Source: Sialis fuliginosa (Eukaryota; Arthropoda; Insecta; Megaloptera; Sialidae). Taken from it: 64,000 bases of DNA. The DNA is taken from contig OY540810.1 in the NCBI GenBank assembly GCA_961205875.1, positions 13,020,001 to 13,084,000 of the forward strand, written 5' to 3'. Positions 24,101 through 36,100 of this stretch are shown here, piece by piece; the first letter of the stretch is position 1, and the number at the start of each line of letters is the position of its first letter. The notes beneath the pieces are model-generated. The model was not told where the DNA came from, did no database searches, and saw only the letters and a list, made by a program, of their open reading frames with translations. A program made the position numbers and the translations under genes.

Positions 24101-27100
24101 AACTTCTTCTTTCTGTTTAATTAAAATAATTATGTATTTAGCAACATAGAACTCTGGAACTATTCATAACACAAACTTTGATATCACTTTTAAAATGTTT
24201 GTTATCATATAGTTTCTTAAACTAAAAATATAGCACAATAAAACAATATCACTCGACACGTGTTTCGACTTCACAAGAAGTCCTCATCAGTCCCAGACTG
24301 AATCATATAGTTTAGTTTTACGAATTCAAATTTGAAATCATTTTGACAAATAAGGTACTGGCACCAGTCTTGATCGCTTTAAGATCAAGGTATACTGTTT
24401 TTTTTAAATTCTCATGAGCTCATGTTACTAATAAAACTAGTACCTCTTAAAAATTATATAATTTCTTATAAAATATAGACTTTTATTTTTATTTTAAGTT
24501 TTTCTCCAGTGATGGATAAAGTAAAACCAGTAATGGACGCCCAGTGATAAAGATTACAAAATGATAAGTTTAAAGTACTAGGATACAAAAGTTATAAACC
24601 AATGAATGGTAAAATTGTAAGCAATGTATTGCAGATGCTATGATAATATAATAATTAATAAATAGATTACAATAACAATTAGTTTAAATGTTCACCATTT
24701 TGACACCCATTGGCCGATTATCTTCAAAATTTTAGAATTAGGTGTCTATAGACTATGATTCAGTAATGGCAGTATGTAATCAAATATCAACAAATATTTG
24801 TAATTTAGTATATTTAATTAAACAAGTGGGGTACTGTCCAAGACTGGTGCCAGTAACTAATTTTTAATAATTACTGTCCTTTAAGAAAAATGCATCAAAA
24901 ACAATTATAATTTGGCATCAAATATTACAATTTTACATTTTTTTTAGGGTAGATACTTTTTAATATTTTTATTATTAAATAATTTTGTATTTTGAACAAC
25001 AAATTCTGCATAAATATGATTTTTAACTTTCTTTTTTTAATTTCGTTCTACGTATTTGATTTTTTACAATATGTAAATGCATTTTTTCAAAAATTTCCAG
25101 ACCCCCTCTGCATGGGCTTGCTCCTATGGGTACACCGGTAACATTTAACTCTCATTAAGTGTACATGGGGATTTTAACTTTGGTAAACACTGAACTAGAG
25201 AATAACCATTTTGGATTCTGAAATATTGAAAATAACTTCAAGACAATTACCTTTTTTGTTTTTTAATGACAGTCCATACGCAGCGGTGGTTACTGCCATC
25301 TTTTCATCGTTATCGCTATCACCGTCATCGTCATCTGAATAGAACAATCTGAACCCTCTTCGTGCTGCAGCTTGAACACTGTGAGTCCAAGGTGGAGTGA
25401 TGTTAAACGTGTACCTTAACCAAAAAACATCGTTTATGTTAATTACCACAAACTAAATGTATCTACCTTAGACAAAGAAATAGGACTAATAACACTTTAC
25501 CAAGCGTTGTTACCATATCGCTTTACAAAAAATCGATTCACGAGTCATTGGCGTATCATTAAGTTGAATTATAAAATTAATTAATAATAAATGTTTTATA
25601 TTGTCTTTAAAAATATTTCAGTGATAATTGATTAACAGAGAAACGTCTATTTGGAACTATCATCTCTCATACATACTAAATTCAATTGTAATTTAAAGAA
25701 TATTTGCATATTATACATTTTCAACTGACGCCTCTGGGATAATATGCATGGAAATGACGAAAGTGACATTTAAGAAAAAATGATCGCCGTAAAATGTTGG
25801 TAACAGTTTCGAATATGGACTAGTATTTGTTGTTATGTATCCATAGTCTTTTCTAATCTAATGCAGTGTTTACACCAAAGAAAACAAAACAGCAACACGG
25901 TGTTTGAAAACACGTCGTATTTAAAAATGCATAGGCTTTATTGCACTTTTGTCAAAAAGACACGATGTTGCTGTTTTGTTTTTTCGGTCTGAACACGGCA
26001 TAAGGTATACTTTACTAAATCCAAGAAAAATGTCAAACTAATATTTTTTAGTAAAATTGTATAAAAATTAAATGGTTAATAAATTGTTCAATAATTAACT
26101 ACCTTTGGTGAATTTAGCACGAGGGAACATTTTACATATATGTAGGTACAGTTTTTTTTCTCTGCGACCTAAATGTTTAATTTTGTCTTTTCTATTACAG
26201 TAGCGCCGAAACCAATTATATTTTTTGGGGGGCTGGCAGTATGAACTCCAACAATTAAAAAATATTGTTACTTTTCAATAGAATTAAATCAATAAAATTG
26301 GAAAATTAGAAAAACACAAAGAAAATTAGTTTATTTTCGTGAATTTTCAGAAACATTTTTTATGCGATTTTCGGCCTATTTAAATTGATTGATGCGATTT
26401 TAGAAAATTATGGAACGTATCCCTAATTTTACAATGTATGCAAAGTATTTTTTACAAACTGTTTTCTGTGGAACGTATCTACCACGTAAAAAGAGACCCT
26501 GCTGTATTTTCTTTAAAAATCATATTAATTTACCTGTCACGTAATTCGGCCAATTCCGTACCGCACGACTGCGCTGATACGACGTTGCGAAGTAAAGTAT
26601 CCGCATTCCACGACTCCTGCATATCCCGAGTTAACACACCCATAACTGAATAAAACTCATCTGCACTCGACACCTGAAGGATTCGGCTGAAATAATCAAC
26701 CCACAAACATGTTTAAACTAACTGGTATTATTTAGAAGGCTTATCAAATACAAATCCGCTAACCATAAAAATTGTAAGAGTTTAGACTTACACGCACGTG
26801 TTTCAATAGCAATGCTATCATCATCAGAATCCTAAAGACACTAACTTAAATCTAAATAACTACGACTATATATATATACCTTAGAAACTACTGATCCAGA
26901 ACTTATCCTGGAAAAGTAAACGTTTACCGTTCCAGGATAAGTTCTGGTTCAGTAGTTTCTAAGGTATATACATAAATAGTCGTACTTTAATAAATTATTA
27001 AATTAATGACTCAGACCAATACGGTCAACGTTTACCGTTCCAGGATAAGTTCTGGTTCAGTAGTTTCTAAGGTATATAAATAGTCGTAGTTATTTAGATT

Positions 27101-30100
27101 TAAGTTAGTGTCTTTAGGACTCTGATGATGATAGCATTGCTATTGAAACACGTTGTAAGTCTAAAATCTTATGGTTAGGGGATTTGTATTTGATAAGTCT
27201 TAACCATAGTTTTTGTCTGTTGTTTGTTATTAGAGGGCTTATTAATCGGCATTATTATATAATTGTACTCACTCTGCGAGTCCGTCCCAGATGGCTAAAG
27301 TTGTTCTTAACAATACTTCGTTTCCCTCGAGAAAGATCAAATCCCACACTCTGAGTACAGCATCCTGAGGTAAACAGTTGCAGAACAATGTCAGGAACCA
27401 CTGCATCGTGAACACGTTGGTCAAGGGAGGCTCGTATGATGTACCTATTATTTAACAAAGAGCTTACATCAACTACTAACAATAAACCAAGTTTAAAATT
27501 TCATGTTTGTAAGTCTCACCGTTTTCACTGTAGAGCGTTCACACACATACACACACAGACAGACACACACAGAGGAGACCCTTAAAACGTGTAATCCGTT
27601 AAAATATCGAGTTAGATTTTTTTCATTATCACTATGCTTTATTATACAGTATATTTCTTATATGTATAAAAAATAAAAACAGAGCTGGAATTGTCTACAC
27701 TTAAACCATTAGATAGGTCTCTTAAAATGCAACCAATAATATCTAAGAACATTTCAATTTAAACCCTTCAGTCAAAAGTTATTTGCTTTCAAATTCGTTA
27801 TCAGAGTGTCCAGTCTGTATAGCTTTTAATTAGTACTCTTAATAAAAAACTATAACGAAGAATGTAGCAATTATTTGGACCCCCTCCCATAGACTGAAAA
27901 GTATACTTTTTTTTGCACATTGAGTGGATTGTCTTTAAATAGGTTAATGTTTTAGAACCTTTTAATTATAACCCTTTAGTCACGAGATATTTACTTTCAT
28001 ATTCGTTATCAGAGTACCCCCCCCCCCCCTCTAAAAAATATTAATGCAAAAAATCTGAAAAAAATTCAGAATGTAGATTTTAACTAGTACTTTTTTATAG
28101 AGAATGTTAGTGAGAATGGCTACAGAACCCTATCATGTGCTTGGCCGTTTTTTTTTTCGTATTCTACGTAAAAAAAAAGAAATAATTATTAATTATTACA
28201 ATACCTTCGTGTGCTTCAGTTTGCAATGCCTCCAAATGTCTTGAGAGAAGTGGTAGCCTCAATTTCAACAGGTCTCTAAAAACAGCCATATCAACGGACA
28301 AGCCCCGGAGATTATTTGCGAAGTATGATTCAGGCAACACACCCTCGATTAAATAAATCATCACCTGTACAAAAATAGTGAAATTAGAACGAATATTCAC
28401 TCGTCAAAATAATTAAGGGATTAAAATATTGCTGGGGAAAAAGGCAATATTTCACATACAGTGGAATTTTGTTAGTACGTTTTTGAAGAGACTGAGGGGA
28501 AAATACATCCGTAATAACGAAATATTTTAACATGGAGTCTTATAGAAGAATGCCGGAACCCGTAAGAATGTATTATGGCGAAAAACTTACTAAAGCAAAA
28601 CGTACTAACGAGGTTCCACTGTATATAAATAAGAATGTACTGGAAAAATGGATAAACTGTGGTTTCTTAGTCACTTAAACAGTCTGGAACTGTTAAGGAC
28701 TAATTTTTTTCAGGGATCGTTTACAAATTTTTCAATAACTTTGCAAAAAATAATTAAAATAACTTTATTTATTTAGATGATTTTTAGTGGGATCGACAAC
28801 AATTTTCACTGATAAGATGGTGGCCCTTATGCGAGCCATGAAATGATTATTTAGCGTCGCCATATTGGTGACATTCAAAATCTAAATGGTTAAAATTACA
28901 TTTTATTGGTTTTATTTTTATCAAAGTAAGTTGTCTTTGAAAACATTTTTTTATGTAGAACTGAATAGCGCTTCTAGAATTTTTATATTACATAGTTTAA
29001 ATTTACTTGTACCTGAGAAAATTCCAAAATAAAAGAAAATATGAAATAGAGAAAAAGTATTTGAAAAAATTAACTTGTTTTAAATACAGTAATCTCTCGA
29101 TTTACGTGGATTCACTTTTACGTGGTTGAAAAAGTTAAGAAAAAAAGGCGAAATATAATAATAACCTAACCAAACATTTTTTAGTCTAAACATTTTTTTC
29201 AAATATGCAATTGTTTTGAGATTAAAAAAACTGTAACACTTTAAATGTCCCACCGTGTATAGATTTAATAAACTCACCTTAACAGCTTCTACCTCATTGC
29301 GGTCCATAACCTGTAGAATAAGCGCGGCAAGCATGTTAAAACCTTGGCAATACCCAACGGCCTTATTCCACCTCGCATAAGCTAGTAAGACTCTCTTTAG
29401 AAGTACTTGATTTTCCTGCCCAGCTGTACCACAGAACAGACTACAACCTGTACGGTGCAAGTCCTGAAAAACAATTTTAAATTAACCACAATTTTTTAAA
29501 ATTAATATAATTATTTTTTTATAAGATGTTAATGGCATATAAACAGCAGTGGGAGGGATTTTTAACGACGTCACATATTGAGTTAATGCATGAACCATTA
29601 AAATCAGTTGAATGATAAACTTCGTAAAAGTGAGTTCAGAACTTCCTATGTAGGAAATGCCAGCCTTGACGATGGGCCCAAGCTTGGCCCAATATTGGGT
29701 TGCCAAATGTTGCTTTTTAAAAATTGGTTCCAGTCTAGGCCAACTTTCAAAACTCTGGGCCAACCTTGGTACAAAAAGCCTTGGCCGAGTCTTAAACGAA
29801 GTATCATTTGTATCTTAGCCCAGTCTTGGATAGCATTGGCGCAAGCCTGGGCCAAACGCGACCCCTTTTGTAATTTCCTACATGGGTTATTTGATACGTA
29901 CCTTAACAATCTGCACACCAAGCTCGTTATCGTCAGGATTGGAACACTCATTGAAACAGGCTACCTCGGCCTTCGACCACTCGATGCCGCTATGTTGAAG
30001 ATGTCTTTCGGCCAACGTTATCCATAACTGCATAAATACAAAATATAATATGTATATTAAATGTAAATGTGGAATTTACATTGGCCTATACTGCCGTGTT

Positions 30101-33100
30101 TAACTTAATTTTGATGCTATTAGTTTTTTCATACGATTTATTAGTTATAAAATTAATCATTAAGAATGTTATTTCAAAAAAATATTTTTTTTTTTGCAAT
30201 ATGCACTCAAGCAAATTCTTTATAATACCGGACATAAGTCACTCAATTTAGAAATTTTTATGAATTGTAAACTAAAATTACACTCAAATAATAAAGTCAT
30301 GTAACAAGAAATTTTATGAAAAATTCAGTTTAAAAAAACTAAAAACTTCGAGTTCAGTTTTCTTCGATTTTATTTTTTACACCTTACTGCCCTTTACCTT
30401 AGCACGGCAGTATAATATGTATCAGATTATTTGAAAAGATCGTAGGGATTTGAAAGAGATAGTTTGAAACTCACGTAAATGTTATATTGATAGATTCTGA
30501 AAGGTGACATTATTGAGTGAGATTTAACCCTTTGAACGCCAAAGTCGACTAAAGTCGGTTGTATTTTTTTTCCTTCGGCGCGAAAATCGACTGGAAAAAA
30601 TACAGTTGCACGCGGAAATCGACTTTTATTTTAGAAAAAAATGTAAATGTCAGTGAAATATTCTGCAAAATGTTTCATCTCACCCTTTGTTTATTCATTT
30701 TTGTATGTAAATTTTATAAATGAATGTAAAGTAAAAATTATTTTAAACAAAAAAATGTTTTACTAAAACATTAATCCTCAATATACTACACACGAATATC
30801 AACTTCCTTATATACAATTTCATGCAAAATTGACATCATGAAAAGAAAATATCAATTTAAAAAATTAGACCACTTTTATTTTTATCCAAAAATGTGCACA
30901 TTTTTAGGAATAAGTGTTTCGCGACATGGTCACGTCCAAAGGGTAAAAAATGGCACAAGAAAAAGAGTCGGACTTCATATATCTTTGTAGACCCGGATTT
31001 TTTTTTGCAACTTTGGTAAAACCGATAATGACATAAAATAAAAAATTCGATAAGGTACTGGCACCAGTCTTAGAATTATACAAGACTGGGGTATTAACCC
31101 TAGTGTTGGAAACTTGTTTAATTAAATGTACAAAATTAGAAATATTTGTTAATATTTGATTACTGCCATTAATGAATCATACTATATAGACTTACTTTAA
31201 AACAGCATAATTTAATGACAATCGGTGTCAAAATGGTGGACATTTAAACTTATTATTAGTGTAATCTATTTATTAATTATTATATTATTTTCATAGAATC
31301 TGCTTTACATTGTTTACAATTTTACGATTTTTTATTTTATAACTTTTGTGGCATATTACATTTTGTAATCATTAGCAAGTGTCCATCACTGGCTGCCCAT
31401 TGCTGGTTTTACAAACTATATTTGCGGACTTTAGTAACTATATTGATTTAATAAAGAGGTATTTTTTATTAGTGACACAAGTTCATGAGAATTACAAAAA
31501 AGAAACCCAACAATACCAAAAAACAGTATGCTCTTAAAGCGGCCAAGACTGGTGCCAGTACCTTATTTAAAAATAGGCGAAACAAATATCAAATTTCCTC
31601 TTACTTAAACTTTCTCCTATCCCCATTAATATGAAGTTAGTAAGTGTTCATGTTAAATAATAATATGTTCTATTATTTTTGTACATATTAATACAAAAAC
31701 AAATAATCTAACCTTTTTTCTAAACTCCGGTGGAATTCCTCCGGGTAGACGAGTTACCATCTTCATTGCGTCGAGCCACTGGCCGTAACCAGAGTCTCCT
31801 GATGCCGGACTTAGCGAGAACCGCATGTTGATGTTCTCGTCACCTGAAATTACGTAAATATATCGATAAATTATATTATTGCATATATTTCTAATGAAAA
31901 ACGGACATTATCAAATATCTGTAATAGATTATGGTAAAACATAAATAAATAAAAAAACATTCAACATTTTTATATAAATATGTATATTATATTTATGTAA
32001 TGTGTCGGTATCAACTTTGAAGATAAAAAAAATAGTCTCGCCACTAGTAGATATTTCAGTCTGTATTACATACTTGACAATGAGCCAAATGAAAATTGAA
32101 ATTTATATTTGTTGCATCGAAGATACGAGAAGCTTTGTGATCGTTTTAAAATGAAAAACAAAAATGTTCTCTAATTTCAAAATTTTAAATTGATCTTTCC
32201 GTTTCAGGTTAAGACAAACACTTTTCGTTTCGTGTCTCTGTCCCGTAAATCCTTGTCACATGCATAACTCATGAATCACTGAACCGATTTAATGAAACTT
32301 GGTTGAATGGTTGGATCTGGCTTCACGACGTTCCCATTTTAAAATCATCAAAATTGTGTGTAAGGGGGAGGGGTGACATCCTAAAAATTTTTTTTTCAAG
32401 ATATCTCAAGAACGACACGTTACGTGAAAATTTTATAAAATCTTTTTTTGTAAAACATTCAATATCTTATATGTAATATACTCGTAGGTCTACGGCGTTT
32501 GTTGTAAAATATTCCCTTACAAAAATTTATCTCAATTTGCATAAATTTAGATTTAGATTTAAATTTTCAAAAAATTAAAAATATACGAAAAAATAATCAG
32601 GTGCGTTTTATGAAAAATTTTGAACTAATATTTTTTAGTAAAATTGTATAAAAATGAATTGATTAACCAATGCCAGGCAATTTTTCTGAACACTATGGGT
32701 TTTTATTTCAATTATATTTTATTTAATACTTAACTACCTTTGGTGAATTTAGCACAAGGAAGCACTGTGCATTTACTCAGTAGATGTTTTTTTTCACTAT
32801 TAGGTACTACAATTTATTAACTTTGTCTCTGAGTTGCTTTGAAATAATAACGTAATTAACACTCACCTGTACATTTCGCACTGGATGTAAGGTTTTTAAG
32901 AGAATTAAGCAAAGAACTCATAAGTATTTCTTCATTTTAATGTCATCTTGAACACAATATTTGTATATCACAGTGTTATAAAAAGTTTCTTAAAAGCTGT
33001 ATAGATAAATATAAATTGTAAATATCTAATAACCTTTAATACACACATTTTTGATCCACAGAATTTTCATCAGGTTGTTAAAATAGAATAATGAGAAAGA

Positions 33101-36100
33101 GATTTCACTATCTCTAAATATTAATTAGATTAGGGAAGTTTATCGCTATACAGGGACGTCTGTATAAAATTATCCAAGGAGAGGCATAGTTTGTAGACAA
33201 ATAATAACAATTAATAAAATTTTATTTGATTATTTATTTTTTTAAAAGTGCCAAAATGTCATTTTCAAATAATTTTTATTTAATTTATAACTACAGTGGA
33301 ACTTCGTACGTACTAACGAAATATTTTAACATGGAGTTTTATGGAAGAATGCCGGAACCTTAAAAAAACATACTAAAGAAGTTCCACTGTATTTATAAAG
33401 ACTATAATATAATTAATAAAATCTAGTTGTTAATATTTTCATACGTTTATATACATTTTTTATAATTATCAGTTATAACTTCTTAATTGGAAATATATAT
33501 ATATTATCGCTTGTGACCAGTGGCGTCACTAAAAGGGGCGAAAATCAAGAGCTCTCCCCCCTTAAGCAAAAAAAAGATGCTTCCTCGCAATATCGAAGAT
33601 ACGGAGAAACCTTCGGATCGTTTTAAAATAAGACAAAAAAATTGTTCTCCGATTTTCGTTTCAGGTCAAGACAAACACTTTTCGTTCCGTATTGTCTGTC
33701 ATTGTGTGTGTGTCTGTGTGTCTGTCCCCTGAATCCTTGTCACACGCATAACTCACGAACCACTGAACCGATATTAATGAAACTTGGTTGGTTGGTTGAG
33801 TCTGACTTAAGGGCAGTCCCAGCTCAAAATCATTAAAATCGTGTTGCAGGGGAAGTGGTGATATCCCAAAATATTTCTTTTTTCAAGATATCTCAAGAAC
33901 GACACGTTACATGAAAATTTTATTGTCAAAAATTAAAAAATATACGAAAAAATATTCAGGCGCGTATTAAGAAAAATGTCGAATAAATATTTTTTATATT
34001 ATATTATAGTCTTGAGGCTTCCGCGGTGATCTTGGTATGGATCTTGGCTTCTGGGTGTAAGCCGCGTCGATAAGATAAGACTTTTAGAAGAACCTTGAAG
34101 ATGTCCACTGCATTGTGAGACGAAACGTTGGCCGATAACACGACCAAATCGACGCGGCTTACACCCAGAAGCCAAGATCCAAAATTATATACAAATTAAA
34201 TAGTTAACCAATGAATGAACACTTAATCGGTTGTTATTTAAATTGTTCAATAATTAACTACCTTTGGTGAATTTAGTAAGAGGAAGCACTGTGCATTTAC
34301 TTGGGAGATGTTTTTTTAATAAATTGAACGATTATCACCCCTAATAGACTTTCAATGACAAAAAAAAATCCATTTTAGAGCACATTAGCTTCTGAAAACT
34401 TTAACACTTAAATAAATTTAAAAGCATTTAAAATATTTATTATTAATAAATATTAAAATTGAAAGTCTGTACGGAGTGAATTATTTCGGGGCTAAACTGT
34501 AACAGATTTATATGTAGGTAGTATAAATAAAAGTCGTATCGCCTTCCTTCTCTAAGATTTCAATATTGTAATATCGACGGATATACTTTATGACGTCTTT
34601 TGATCTGTCAGTAGCATTATACTTTCTTTAAATATTAGATGAAATTGACATTGTATGACATCTATGTATTATTAAATTTGCTACAAACGTTCAAAGAGCT
34701 GTGACTTCAATCGAAACATTAACAATAGGTAAAGTACTGGCACCAATCCTTGCCGCTTTAAAAGCAAAATATACTGTATTTTTGGGATTGATTGTCTTTT
34801 TTGTAGTTTTCATCAACTCATATTACTAATAAAAAACTACCATCAATTTAATTAACAAAGTCCGCAAATATAGTTCTTTTTTTAATTATAGCCATTTATT
34901 TTGTTTGTTTTTTCTCCAGTAATGGATAAAGTAAAACCAGTAATGGGTACCCACTTGCTAATGATTATAAAATGATAAGTACATTTGTGTCTTTGTAAAT
35001 AAAATAATATAATAATTAATAAATATATTAAACTAATAATTAGTTAAAATATCGACCATTTTGACACCCATTGGCCGATTATCATTAAATTAAGTTGTTT
35101 TAGAGTTAAGTGTCTCTAGATAATGATTCAGTAATGACTATGTAATCACATATAAACAAATATTTATAATTTAATACATTTTATTAAACAAGTGTACAAC
35201 ACGTATCGTCCAAGACCACTTTTGTATTAAAAAAAATTTTAAGAAAAAAAACAGGTTATTTTAGGGATAAAAAAAATTTCAACCAATAATTCGAAAACTA
35301 CAACGTTCAAAATTTATAACTTTTTTCTTAAACTATTCTACAGACACTCTTCGCGGAGATTTAAAATTTTGAGTAAACCCTATTTTTTCAACTCCAGGGA
35401 GCCCAGTTTAACACAACCACCATTACTATTTTTTATTACTAAAAATAGAATATTCTGTAATGTTTCCAAATATTTTTAAAATCGTATTTTTCTTATTCCG
35501 TCATTTCCGGCTTTTTTTTCTTTGATCAATAAAAAAATATAACACATATTTTAAAATGTCATGTTTATATTGATATATTTGTAAAAAGGGCATTAAATAT
35601 ATACTATTAAAACTATATAGATATTTAAATTCTATTTTAACATTCTGATGAACATTCAATATTATCTAGTTTTCATAATTATTTTTTTGACATTATATAA
35701 TATATATATAAACTGTATATGTATGTGTGTAGGTGTGTGTGTGTGTGTATGTGCATGCTCGGAAACACCACATATTTTATCAAAGTTTAATACCAAAATT
35801 GCAAACTATCACTAATAATTTTTAGAAACTGTAGCACATAAATAATATAACAACATTATTATTACATCCGCAATATTACATTTATAATATGAATAAACAA
35901 ATTAAGTATTCGGTACGTTTTGACAAGCAGATGTTGACTGGTCGGTTTTTCCTGGTTTCGCGCACAACGCAGAATCACATTTAGAGCGGCAGCGCGGCGC
36001 AGACTCCGAGCTAGCGGCGCGGTTTTCCCGCATATAGCTCGACTAACAGGCACTATACTTTGTTTCCGTATTGTTTATTTCAGTGTGTGTGTTGCGTGTG

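Larger units (their letters stand above)
26740..27197. mobile_element. Foldback element bearing two hammerhead-like motifs
   Basis: Two arms of roughly 160-170 bases (26740-26912 and about 27036-27197) are inverted copies, from cttatcaaatacaaatcc at the outside to ccagaacttatcctgg at the inside. A third partial arm (26928-26971) repeats tccaggataagttctggttc in the direct sense of the right arm. Each arm holds a hammerhead-like sequence near its outer end, in opposite orientation. The element sits in a TBC1D30 intron. Paired terminal ribozymes recall Penelope-like retroelements, but no coding region remains to confirm that. Confidence 0.8.

Noticed and set aside
35862-36053. 63-codon frame in the CpG-rich patch
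   Set aside because: Arginine/alanine-rich because of CpG content. No homology recognised; a promoter or 5' UTR is more likely.
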